DNA from: Lineolata rhizophorae
Taxonomy: Eukaryota > Ascomycota > Dothideomycetes > Lineolatales > Lineolataceae
Direction: 5' to 3'
Assembly: GCA_010093515.1 (NCBI GenBank)
Contig: MU001675.1
Coordinates: 1,073,371 to 1,137,370 of the forward strand
DNA length: 64,000 bases
Under the pieces are notes generated by a model. The model made no database searches. It saw only the letters and a list, made by a program, of their open reading frames with translations, and was not told the origin of the DNA. Below are positions 43,673 through 54,899 of this stretch, one piece after another; the stretch's first letter is position 1; each line of letters starts with the position of its first letter. The translations under genes and the position numbers were made by a program.

Positions 43673-44568
43673 ATGGACTGCGTCCGCAGTCCTTTGGGCT
43701 CGTGCTTGTCGGAATCGGGGTTGGCTTGCTCGGGTGGAGATATTTGCGGCGGTGAGGAAGAGGGAGCACAGAAAGTTGGTTTGATGTTGGAGAGATTTGC
43801 ATTTATTAAATAGTATATTTTATACTTTTCATTCTCTATTGCGGAGTCACCTTCAATTCCTTTCCTATGTCATACTTGCCAAGCTCATTGATTTTATTCT
43901 CAACTCAATCTTTCAAGGTCGATATTTTCTCATTTGACTTTCCTTTGTAAATCACGTTTTATTATTACTCGATAACAAGAAACTTGTAGTGCATTGATGG
44001 AATAAGGATGATAACCCAAGTCTAGGCCTTAATATTGATACAGATCGCGAAGTTTCGAGCTCTAGTTGTGAACGAAAGTGCTTAGTGCTTCATATTGAAC
44101 TTGGGAGGCTTCTTAGAATCATGACTCGCGTTTTATTGATTGTACATTGAAGTTTTACTGTCATGGAAACTTTGGGCACTTTACTGTGTATAAGTGACTT
44201 TATAGCCAGCCGTGCACTCCTCTAGCCAAATTGCGGGGTCCATACGCAGACAACCCCACATCACATCGTGTACCGAGCGAACGCCACGCCTACGCAGCCC
44301 CTCAGCCATCGGACCCTCTCCCCTCTTAGCACAGACCGGGCCGAGCAAAACCTAAAAGCGCGAGCAGCTACCTCTAGCTCCATGCGTACAAATTGCGCGC
44401 CATGTAGACGATCGACCTCCCTGCCTACTTTCCTACGTAGTATCTAGACGCGCCTTTCCCCTGTCCGCAACTTCAATTGCAAGCGCACCGCTTACCTCAC
44501 GACCACACCATTGAGCATCGCCCGCTCGCCGGTCGACAGAAATTGGCTCGAACCGTCCCGCCGCAACC
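43673..44568. other. Intergenic, AT-rich in the middle
   Basis: About 0.9 kb. Bases 43790-44180 are clearly more AT-rich than the flanks. The last 250 bases return to GC-rich sequence and probably hold the promoter of the dehydrogenase at 44569. No gene seen. Confidence 0.55.
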
Positions 44569-45517
44569 ATGTCCGACAAGCCCGTCGCCATCATCACAGG
44601 CGCCGCCTCCGGCATCGGCAACGCCGTCGCCACGCACCTGTACGGCCTGGGCTACAAAGTCGTCGTCGCCGACGTGAACCCGTCCTCGGGCTCGGCTGCA
44701 GCCTCGAAGCTCGGGCCCGACGCACTCTTCGTCCAGACCGACGTGCGCAGCTACGCGTCGCAGGCCGCTCTCTTCCGGCGCGCGCACGAGTGGGGCGGCG
44801 GGCGGGTAGACTTCTTCCACGCAAACGCGGGGATTCCTGACATCCATAATCTGTTCGAGAAGGAGATGGCGGTGGATGAGAAGGGGGATCCGAAGCCGTT
44901 GGATTTAGTTACCATGGAAGTGGATTTGCTGGCCGTGTTTCAGGGGATGTGGTTGTTTAAGTTTTGGGCGAGGAGGAATAAGGGGAGGAAGGGGGGCAAG
45001 ATCGTGATCACGTCGAGCACGGCGGGGCTCTAGTACGTTGAGACGCTATTTCGCTTTCTAAAGTCGCTGGAGACTGTACAGTGAGTTCACGGTTTGAGTG
45101 GAATCGAGATTGCTAACGCGCGAATGCACCAGCAAATTCCCCTCAAACACGCAATACGCGGCGGCCAAGCACGGCCTCGTCGGGCTGACGCGCTCGGCCG
45201 GGGAGTTCTTCCTGGCTGAGGAGAACATCTCCGTGAACTGCATCTGCCCGGCCTTTATCATCACGGGGCTGGCACCGCGTGACATCTTGCCCAAGTTCCC
45301 CAAGGAGCACGTGACGCCCATGAGCACGGCCATCAAAGCCATCGACGCCATCTTGGCCGACGACAAGATGACGGGTCAGGCCATCGAGTTGAGTCTGGAC
45401 CAGATTTACTTTAGGCAGCAGGTCGATTTCCCGAATGAGAGTTCGAAGTGGCTCGGGGAAGGGGCGGGCGGGCTGTGGGAAATGGGGTATCCACAGAGTA
45501 AAGTAGGTTCGAATTGA
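44569..45517 (+). CDS. Short-chain dehydrogenase/reductase, classical type (282 aa)
   Basis: NAD(P)-dependent oxidoreductase of the SDR superfamily; the substrate is unknown. Two exons, 44569-45032 and 45133-45517, give 282 residues. The intron falls between the two halves of the active site. Seen: the cofactor glycine motif TGAASGIG at residues 10-17. An Asp follows beta-strand 2 (D35 in VVVADVN), favouring NAD over NADP. NAG sits at 86-88, a Ser pair at 149-150, and the catalytic YAAAK has Tyr163 and Lys167. The overall layout resembles fungal relatives of 15-hydroxyprostaglandin dehydrogenase, which is a similarity of type and not a substrate claim. It is predicted cytosolic, with no signal or membrane segment. 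A second SDR gene follows in the same direction 1.06 kb downstream. Confidence 0.93.
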
Positions 45518-46578
45518 TTTGTTGTCGTGACGGTTTTGGACTGTTGAGTGGCCTTGCTAACGAGCGAATGGACTGTAGATATAAACTGAATGGGGGTGTT
45601 TTCAATGCGTGGGTGGGATATTTTATTTCCTCTACGAACTCATGGACGGTCTTGAATCCATCCACAACATCGTAATATATCAATTGAGCCTAGAGTCACA
45701 CAATATCTTCCATGCCCTACTAGTGAATAGGTAAATATCACCGAAGGAAAAGAAAAGATATAAATAATTCGAATAACCTGAGAAAAAAAAAAAAAAAAAG
45801 AGACCCTGCATCTTGATATCCGAACCCGAACACAGTACCCCAAAGGTCCCCAGCACCGTGCACGTGGCCCGCAACAATATCTCCGACCACCCTTCACTCT
45901 TCACTACCACCGGTGTTCCCACCCACTCACCCACATACCCTTGTGCCGTCCACCTGCCGAGCGATCGGCCGGCAAGCGCCTCGTTCCCCGCCTCGCCCTG
46001 CGCCCAACGCATTTCTAAGCAACGACACCGGCGCCCAGTCCGCACGTGCAGGCCGCTCTTCTTTTCTCCAAGCGCCAAGGTCCCCGCATGGACGGGTGGG
46101 TGTGGGCGCTGCGAGCCCCACATCGACGGCGGCGGCGGGAGGGGCCCCGAGGGGCGGTGGAGGCGGGGGCGGGGTAAGGGACAGGGCTGTGGCAGGGGTG
46201 TGCCAGCTCGCGTTTCGGCGGCGCGCGTGCGTGCAAAGAAGGCTGCCGGAGCTTGGTGCCGCGGTTGGGGAGATGGGGGAGGCTTTAGGGTTCGTCCATG
46301 ATTGCGGGTTGAAAGGGAGAAAGGGCGAGGCTAAGGGGACCGGCCGGTGGAGTCGTTCTGTTAAAGGTGCGCATTTGAGGGGGGAGGACCCGTTAACTGT
46401 GGGGTGCAGCTGGAGCAAGAAACTGAACCAGTCCGTCAATTGTCCCGTGGCTTTAGGGTCTTTTGTTTTGTATTTTTTGATTGTCTAGCTCGTACTCCTC
46501 GTTGTAGAAACAAAGAGGGGAAAGGGAAAACGAATTGAAAGATTATTCGCTCGTCGTCGCTGTGAAGGCGTTCTCACG
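45518..46578. other. Intergenic between the two SDR genes
   Basis: About 1.06 kb with an A17 run at 45783-45799. The stretch 45900-46480 carries overlapping GC-rich frames on both strands, which I regard as chance. The promoter of the second SDR gene should lie here. Confidence 0.55.
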
Positions 46579-47765
46579 ATGACGACGTACGAGATTGACG
46601 ACAAGGAATGGGCGAAGCTCAAAGGAAAGACGGTGGTGATTGTCGGCTCGGCGACGGGGATTGGCAGGGCCGCGGTCGAGATGGCGCATAGTGAGTTTGT
46701 TTGGCTGGCCTTGTCCAGGGACTCCACCATAGTCGAGCTCACGATGCTAACGACGGAACGCGGATAGAACATGGCGCCAACGTAGCAATGGGCGACTACA
46801 ACGAGGTGGAGGGCCAGAAACTCGCAAATGAACTGAAGGAGTGAGTGAATCCTCCAACACCAACAACAAGAGCAACCACTCCACGCCCTTCCTCACCTCC
46901 GAAAACTTCGTGATCACACAAGCACCCCTAACTCACGATCCACATTCAATCGCACACCTACTAGCCGCATCGTTTTCTGCAAATGCAATGTCACCTCCTT
47001 CCCCTCCGTCATGACGCTCTTCCAGACCGCGACCGCGACTTTCGGCCCCATCCACGCCGTCCTCTCCAACGCCGGCATCAGCGCCGAGCCCAACTTCCTC
47101 GAGGACCACTTCGACAACGCCGGCAACCTCCTACCGCCCGACTGCTCGCAGCTCGACGTCAACCTCGTCGGCATGTTCCACGTCGTCAAAGCGGCCGTGC
47201 ACTTCTTCCGCAAGCGCGCCGACGCCGCCGAGCCGCGCCAGCTCGTGCTGACGGCCAGCGCCGCCAGCTACTTCCCGGCGCCGCCGCTGTACCTGTACAG
47301 CGCGGCAAAGGCGGGCCTGGTGGGCTTGCTGCGCGCCCTCTGGCCGCAGCTGGAGCTCGAGAATATCTCGGTGAACCTGGTCGCGCCGTGGATGACGAGT
47401 TTGTCTCTCCCCCCCCTCTCTCACGTCGACCTCGTACGACCGCACGCTAACCCCATAAACTCCCCCCCCCCCTCCCCTCAACAGAAACCCCCATGGTCCC
47501 CCAGTCTCTGTACGACATCTGGGTCGGCATGCCGGCCAACGAGCCGTGGGGCGTCGCGCGCGCGCTCCTGCTGCCCGTGCTGCGGCCCGAGCTCACCGGC
47601 AAGGGCTGGTTCATCGCCGGCCACCGCATCGTCGACTTTGAGGATTCGCTGCACAAGACGGAGCCGGCGTGGATGGGCGAGCGGCTGGCCGCCGAGGTGG
47701 AGGAGGGGCAGCGACGCATGCTGCCCAAGAAGGGGGACGTCAAGAGCGCATGGGATTTCAAGTAA
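46579..47765 (+). CDS. Short-chain dehydrogenase/reductase (299 aa)
   Basis: Four exons: 46579-46690, 46768-46840, 46965-47398 and 47485-47765, giving 299 residues in a continuous SDR fold. Intron 3 has a GTTTGT donor, tolerated in fungi. Seen: the cofactor loop VGSATGIG (residues 22-29), where the usual Thr before the first Gly is Val. D47 follows beta-strand 2 (NAD-type), NAG lies at 98-100, Ser161, and YSAAK with Tyr174 and Lys178. The catalytic set is therefore complete. The C-terminal part (APWMTKTPMVPQ, then GKGWFIAGHRIVDFEDSL) is typical of fungal SDRs of unknown substrate. It is only distantly similar to the SDR at 44569, so the pair is not a recent tandem duplicate. It is followed convergently by a C2H2 transcription factor. 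Confidence 0.9.
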
Positions 47766-48353
47766 GTTCTTGGTCGTTGGGTGCATTTTGCCTTTCCTGT
47801 TGTGGCTTTCATTTTAGGCGGAGAAAGGGGGGTGGGGCCGTTGATGGGCTACTGTGGCTGTTGTTGTGGAGTTTGGCTTACGGAGAGTGCTTCTTCAAAG
47901 GCCGTCACTTTAGGCAATTGTGATCGTGGATATCCAATGTTGGGAGGCGTTCCACATGGCGGGACATGCGAGCCATGCCAATGGCCGTTAACATTGTTAT
48001 GGAGACCACCAAGCATGATCTTAGAAAGCCTAAAGGAAGCCGAAGTTGGAATAATTACATAGGAGCAAGCCCAAAAGAACTTTGTAGAGCGAAGCATCAT
48101 CTTCGTGTGCCCGTAAAGAATAAATCCATGACTTGCGTAACATCAACCTTCGTTTTCATTATTCAACAAGAGGTTTGCTCAGCACCCTCGAGGCAATGTC
48201 GCGAGGGAAAAGGCAAAAAACAAACCCCAAGAACCTCAAACCAACCGTCCAAAATGTTGAATTTAGCCCCCCCCCCCAGCGACTCCACATCTAAACCGTC
48301 CCATCCAGCCAGTCATAAAGCCCACATGAGCCCCTTAAACCCAACCCACATCC
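47766..48353. other. Convergent intergenic region, SDR / C2H2 factor
   Basis: 588 bases between two stop codons that face each other. It should hold the 3' untranslated regions of both genes. No gene seen. Confidence 0.6.
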
Positions 48354-51300
48354 TCACGCCTCCGCCTCCGCCTCCTCCAACCCCTTCTGAAAATCCTTCT
48401 CATACTCCGCCGCCAACACCTTCAAAATGAACCCCATCCTCGGCGTGCACCCCCACACCCAAACATCGTCCAAAAAGCTGCCCCAAGCCCTCGCCACCGC
48501 CCCCGCCAGGCTCCTCCTGCCCGCCTCGGCGTCCACGAAGTCGCTCTCCACCTCGGCCAGCAGCCCGCGCAGCTGGTCGAGGATGCTCGCCTCGTCCGGG
48601 TCCGGCGGCCGGGCCCGGCCCTGCCGCTCCACCGTGTGCACCCACTTGGTCAGGAAGAGCGCCGAGTCCCAGGCGGAGACGGCGTGCTCGATGCTCCAGC
48701 TGAAGGCGGCCGTCTTGCGGACGAGCAGGTGGCCGACGCGCACGGGCGACAGGAAGCCCTCGTACGCGGTGGCGGCCGCGCGCGTCAGGAAGCCGGACCG
48801 CGCCGCCGCCCGCACCGGCGCCGCCGCGTACGCCGCGGCCGCGGCCGCCACCTCCGCGCCCTCCCCCCCCGCCGCCAGCAGCGTCATCCGCGGGTACGTC
48901 GACGCCGGCGTGAACAGCCGCACGTACGCGATGCGCAGCAGCGCCTGGCAGTTGAACATCAGCGGCCCCTCGTGCGAGTTCCACGGCGATGCCGAGCCCG
49001 GCGCCCCCGGCCCGGGCGGGTGCTCGTGCGGGTTCGTCGCGCTCGCGCTGCTGGCGGCGTCGCCGTGCGGGCGTTGGTGTTGCTCGGCACCGTCTTTGGC
49101 GTCGTCTTCTCCACCGCCCGCAGCGGCGGCGGCGGCGGCGGCAGTGGGGTCGGGACCGCCCTTCTTGTCCCCGCCGCCATCACCACCGCCGTCGTCGCGC
49201 CCGATGGCGGCGCCTTGCGTGAGCACGTGATGGCACCGCGTCAGCGCCGTGCTAGCCGCCGAGATGAGGTGCGCCCTCAGCGCCTCGTTCGCCGCGTCAT
49301 CGAAGGCGCACCGGCTGAAGCTCTGCGTGAACTGGAGCACGTTCCACATGTGGATGTTGACGGCGTGCATGATGGCCTGGAGGGCGAAGCCCGAGATGCG
49401 GATGGGGGCCCCGTCGTCGTCGTCGTCCTCGCCGCCCGACTCGCCGAAGATCAGCGTCGCCATGGCCTCGCGGATCGTGCGGCGGCTGGTCACGGTGGCG
49501 CCGTCGGCGCGCAGCTGCTGCCAGTGCTCGGCCGAGCGCGCATTCCACAGGCGCTCCTCGTCGGGCATCTCGACCACGAGGTCCTCGGTGATGGAGTAGG
49601 CGTGCAGCGCGTTGTACGTGACCGACACCATGTTGGAGCTGATGAAGAAGCCGCAGAGAAGGCGCTTCTCCGACTCGCGCGCGATCCAGTCCTCCCACGA
49701 GATGTTCGGATCCCTGGCCGACGAGTTGGCGAGCGCTGCGCGGCGGAGGCGGTATTCCTGTTCGAAACTCTACTCGTTAGCCACTTGCCGCGCCCGTCGA
49801 TGCGTAGGACCCGGGAAGCGAGGGAAGGATGCGCCAAATCTCACATTAACGAAGAACCCCAGCCTCTCCATCTCGCCCAACACCATGGCCGGCTGCCCGC
49901 TGAAGATGCCAAACATAGACAGCAGCAGCTTCCCCTGCGCGACCCACAGCGGGCAGGGACTCGTGGGGCTCCGGGCGCGGCTCTCGGCGACGGCGCCATC
50001 CAGCATGCGCGCCGCCGCCTCGTACAGCGCCGCGGCGCGCTTGCGGCTGAGCCGGTACAGCGCGCCGATGGCGCACATGGCGAGCGTGAGCGGGCTCGGC
50101 GCCGCGGCCGGGTCGTAGCTCGCCAGGTGCACGACGGGCAGGTGCCGGTGGAAGCAGTCGACGTAGCTGGTGAAGAAGCGCTGCAGCTCTAGGGCAGTGG
50201 GCAGCACCGCCGCTGCCGCCGGCGCTGGCCCCGTCGCCGGCGTAGCTCTTCCTCCTCCGCCGCCGCTACTGCTGCCGTCGCTGGCGCCGAGCCGCTTCTC
50301 GGCGTCGGCGCACACGGCGCGGTGCACGCCCTCATTGAAGCTAAAGGCCGGCGGTCCGCTGTCGCCCTTCTCGCGCAGCACCTGGGGCAGCTGCTCGAAG
50401 AGACGGCGCGACTGGCCGTGGGCGAAGGAGGGCGTGTCGCAGTGGAAGAGGGTCGCGGGGGAGATGGCGGAGTCCGAGGGGCGGCGTTCGTGGGCGGCAT
50501 TGTTGAGGGTAGAGGTGGCCGTCGTAGTGGTGGAAATGGCCACCTCGTCGTGCGATGATGAAGCGGCTGCTGTCGCGGCATCGCTCACGATCGTGACTGC
50601 GGCCGCGGCACTATGCTGCTGCTGCTGCTGCTGCTCCTGCTCCTGCTGCTCCTCCTCCTCCACCTCCGGTGGCGCAACCGCCTCAACAATCCCGTTCTCG
50701 CCCAGATCAAACGGCATGTTCGGATCGAACATGAAATCCCTAAAGAGGTCCAGGCCGCCCAGCTCGACGGCGCTCGCCCCCATGGAGCCGCCCGGGCCCT
50801 CCTGGCCAGCCGTGCTGCCTCCCACCGCCGCAGCCGCACCCCCGGTGGTCGCCGCCGTCGAATCCTCGCCCAGAAACGGGGGCAGCGCCGGCAGCATCGA
50901 CTGCATTCCCGAGCCTCCCGGCCGGTGCGACTGGAGCAGATGCTGACGATGGTGCCGAGGCAACCGGGCGCCATCCCGCCTCCTCCGCTTCGGCGGCCTG
51001 TCCATGCCGCCGCCGAGATCCTCGTCGTCCTCGTCCGCCAACAGGTCCTCGTCCTCGAAACCCCGGGTGCCCAGATACGACAGCTCGAGCACCTCCTCCT
51101 CCGTCACGTTGCCCCACGCCATGCCCTCTGGCCCTGCCCCCCCGCCGACGTCCACTCCGCTGTCGCACCCCCGCGAACTAATCGGCGACGCCCACCGCCC
51201 CGGGCCCATGGCGCCGACGGAAGCGCCGCCGCCGCAAGCGCGCGCGTGCAGCGCCTCCGGCGGGTCGAACGTGGCGGCTGTGACGTCCTCGACGGTGGGG

Positions 51301-52263
51301 GAGCCGACGGGAATGCCTAGGGGCGAGGCGAGCGCGGCTTCGGCGGCGGCGGCGGCAGTAGTGCTGGTAGTGGCGGGTGCGGGCGGGTCGAGGCGGGAGA
51401 ATATGCCGGGGTAGAATTCGGCGAGGTCGGGGAACGGGTCGTGGTGGGTTGTTGACGTTAAGGAGGAACAGGAGGAGGAAGAGGCGGTGATGGTGGGAAA
51501 GTGACGCTCATGCTTTATCGTAGGGGTGAAGGTGCGTGTGCTTGCGGGGGACGAGGGTTGGCTGGGGTGGTGGTGGAGCGATGGGGAAGGGGTGTGCGTC
51601 GGGGACTTGCGTGCTTGGGTGCTGGCAGCGGAAGAGGGAGACGGCGAAGAGGCGGGTTTGTCCTTTTTCTTGTTGCTGGACGTCGGCTTGTTCGACTCAT
51701 TGGCCTGTGCGGCAGCCGCGGCATTGAATTCGGCGGCGTGCAGGGTGCGCTCGTGGCGCTTGACGAGGTCTCTGGAGGGTTGGAGGGACAATGGTCAGTA
51801 TGGCTGGATCTCTCGACCTCCGGCGTGTGGAGCTTGGTGTAACTAGCGGTCGTCACGTACTTGCGAGCATACCGCCTATCGCAGTAGCGGCACGAGAACG
51901 GTTTCTCCTGAGTATCTGTTCAAGATGGGATTAGCCCGAGCACAAAGGACACAACGTAATGCCAACGGCGGCCCTAGTGAACCATGCGGAGGAGAGCCAC
52001 TTACGGACTCGCTCATGCCGCGTGCAGTGCTCGCTTCGCTTGAACACCTTGTGGCAGCCGCGACAAGTGTACGTCTTCTTGATGCGGCCCGTCTTGGTAA
52101 GCAGTGGCGGCTGAGGCGGCTGAGGCGGCGGAAATGCGCTCTGAGGCAGCAGCTGCTGCGGAGCTTCCATCTGGCGTGCGGTCGACGAAGACGGAGACGT
52201 CTTGTTGGTGCTGTTGCTGGGCTTGGACGCCGTGACTGCGCCATTGGCAGCGGAAGCCGTCAT
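48354..52263 (-). CDS. C2H2 zinc-finger transcription factor with fungal-specific domain
   Basis: Predicted nuclear DNA-binding regulator. Four exons: 52263-52005, 51915-51861, 51771-49845 and 49757-48354, about 1214 residues. Two tandem fingers at residues 67-87 and 95-116 have C-x2-C-x12-H-x3-H and C-x2-C-x12-H-x4-H spacing. They are joined by the linker HTQEKPF, reconstructed across intron 1. Intron 2 splits the second finger. A long Ser/Ala/Gly/Gln-rich acidic stretch follows (about 120-600). From about 620 comes a region like the fungal-specific transcription factor domain (LQRFFTSYVDCFHRHLPVVH, LTLAMCAIGALY), continuing into exon 4 (WEDWIARESEKRLLCGFFIS). Intron 3 has two in-frame acceptors, at 49757 or 49769; the latter would add Ser-Phe-Glu-Gln. 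The target genes are unknown; the two SDR genes are the nearest metabolic neighbours. Confidence 0.92.
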
Positions 52264-54899
52264 GGCGAGCGGAGACAATGCTCTCGCCGTACGCAAGCTA
52301 CCTTTCTTACTAGGTAGCCAGCTGGTATAAAGGACCGCGACGGCTTGGGCGTGCGGTAGGCAGTGGCAGTGGCAGTGAAGCTAGTAAAGGTCGGAAAAAA
52401 GAAAGGTACCAATAATACGCTGAGTTGCTCCCCAAACTATAGGTTAACCTAGTACCGAATAAAGGGGTTTTGCCGTTTCCTTCTTTGACTCTCCTTTTCC
52501 GGCAAAAGTGAAGAAAAGCTGTTGAGTGAAGAAGGATGGTTCAATCGAACGCGTTGCGGCGCTCGACGGGAAGATCGACGGATGAGCGCACTGGCAATGT
52601 TTTGCCCCGCGGGGATGGAGATGGGGCGGGAAGGGGGTGGGGAGGGGGGTGGCTGGATGGGATGGATATGCACATCTACCCCACAAAAAAAGGCCTCCAG
52701 AGTCTTCTCATTTGCGCAGGGCCTGGCCCGGGCATCCACCATGACACACATACGTACATACCGTAGGTACCGCGCCCGCGAAGCCTTGTGGCTCTCTCTC
52801 TCTCTCTTTCTCTCTGCGTGTGCGCTAGCTAGGCCTGCACGTGGACTCTTTGTGGGGAGCCAAGGAGAAGAGCCTTGCGGAGAAGCGCCCGCGGCCGCCA
52901 CAGACAGGGGGCCCAGGACGTGGCCAAGTCGGCCCGGTCGGTCGCCGTCTCGAGCTCCTCATAGCTCAGCATCCTGTGTGGGTTTCCATTTCTGCCTCGT
53001 CCTCGTCCGACCTCAGCCATCCAGGACGCGGCGTCGGCTCAATGCTGGCATCAGACGGGTCAATCGGCGCCCAGGAGCCATCCTTCGTCCAGGCGAACGA
53101 AAGCCTGGGCGGCGGCAAAGGCAGAGCCGGACGGGAGCAGTCCGGTCGCTGGGCGTGGCCGAGGGCCCCACCTGGGCACAGGCACGATCGAGGAGCTCGC
53201 GGGGAGATGGGCGGCTCCCACCGGCTCCGCACCCAGTGGCTTCTGCCGAGCCGGGCGCGACGCGATTGGACCGCGGCGCTGCGGACCCGGCGCCAGGGCC
53301 CGCTAAGTGGGATGGGCGAGACGCGGTCACGACAGGGGCTTGCGGGAATTGCGGATCCGCCTGTGGAGAACCCGGGGCTCTACCGCTACGTAGATGTGTA
53401 GCTTTCGAACGTGTTTCTTCTCTTTCCCTCGCTTCTTCCTGTGGGAGTGCTGCCGTCGGCCCAACGGCGGGCAGACTCCAGTCCTAGTCTTTTGCTAGCT
53501 GCGGTGCGTAGTTGCTTGCAGCTCGCTCGCGCAGTCGTGCTACATACCCAGGTCCTGCGTCACCAGGGGAATCCGAACCAAGTCCGGCTTCGGCAAACGG
53601 AAGAGCGCGACACTCGGCCAATCATCAACCCGCCTGCCGTCGTCCTTTGCCGCGCTGTGCAAGCGGCGTCCGCGACGATTCCACGTGTGTTTTGTGTTTG
53701 TCCTCGTCCGCCAACGCACGACCGACCCAACCCTCCGGAACAAAGCGCCAAGGCCGGACGCGAGATGCTAGCGCGAGCCGCCGCCCGCCTCTCGGCCCAT
53801 CCGCGCGCTCACCCACCCACCCGCCCGGTCGCCGGCCACCGCACCCACCGCCATCCGCCGGCTCCACCGGCTGGGCCGACGACCAGACGAGGGCGAACTC
53901 TGACGGGTGAACGCCCAGCGACGAGCTGCAGGCCGTACGTACCGCGAATCTAGGACGAGGCCGTGTGACGCGTACCGCGAACCGCGTACCACGTGCCACG
54001 AGTGCGTATCCGCGGTACCCCCCGACCGCTTTCCCGCTTTCCCGCCCGCGTTCCAGAACGGCCGCCGCCGCCGCGGGCGCGCCTCCACGTGCCAGCCGCG
54101 GTCGTATGTACTTCGGCAGGCGCTCGGGGCGCCGTCGAAGTGCGTGGACATCACCACCCTCCACCGAGCACAGTCGAACCAAAGCGACCCGACCCCTCCC
54201 TCCTCGCTGTTCCCTCCGTCAAACCGTAGCCGCACCCAGCGCCGCACTGCGTAGGGCTGGCCGAATCTGAAAACCCCTTGATCAGCCCCAGATCTTAATG
54301 TCCCAGATCGCGCACACCCGCCCCTTACTATACAGCTCCCGCCCTAGAGTCAACTACCAATGACACCCATGCAGCCGTGTACCTGCTCAGCCAGGTGCCT
54401 GGGCCCCCTCAGCTTGGGCCCATACCACCTATACACCTACATATTGAGCTCGCAAGTACCTGGCTCCCGACCCAGCCGCCCTCGCTCCGCGGTGCCGACG
54501 CCCGCGAGGCCGCAGGGCTGGAAGGAGCCTGTCCCCACCCCGCCGGCTCGCTCAGTCAGCTGGTGCCCGCCTAGGCGGCAGCTGGGTACGGTGTAGACCG
54601 GCACCCAGTACCCGGCTCCGAGGGACTTTGCCTTAGTAGGTGCCTGGGAAGGTACCTGGGGGTCTGGGTAAGGGTGGACGGTTGCGCAGGTGCTATGCTA
54701 GTATGAATAAGCCATACGCAACGCGCAAGCTCGCATGCACGCACGTGCGTCCCCGCCGCTGGCGGACCCAACGCGCTCGACAGTGTAGTTCCTTGGTAAT
54801 CAAGCGCAGAATTACATCGATACCTAGGGGCCAAGTCTCAAAGCTTCTACTTGGTGAGATGCCTACTTAGATACGCACAGACACCGACGCTTCCCCATC
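52264..54899. other. 2.6 kb intergenic region, no gene seen
   Basis: Lies upstream of the C2H2 factor and downstream of the RINT1/TIP20 stop. Frames up to about 320 codons on the plus strand are Arg/Pro/Ser-rich, overlap frames on the other strand and run through TC repeats near 52793-52814, so I reject them. Degenerate copies of GGTACCTGG/GGTGCCTGGG cluster at about 54390-54670. The leftmost few hundred bases presumably contain the promoter of the C2H2 factor. Confidence 0.55.

Noticed and set aside
48636-50192. 518-codon open frame on the plus strand, antisense to the C2H2 factor
   Set aside because: It mirrors the GC-rich third positions of the real gene on the minus strand. It is Arg/Gly/Ala/Val-rich with no recognisable domain, while the minus-strand frame has zinc fingers and a fungal-specific domain.
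52522-53487. 321-codon frame upstream of the C2H2 factor
   Set aside because: It runs through a TC repeat, is low complexity and competes with frames on the opposite strand. No protein-like conserved segment was seen.
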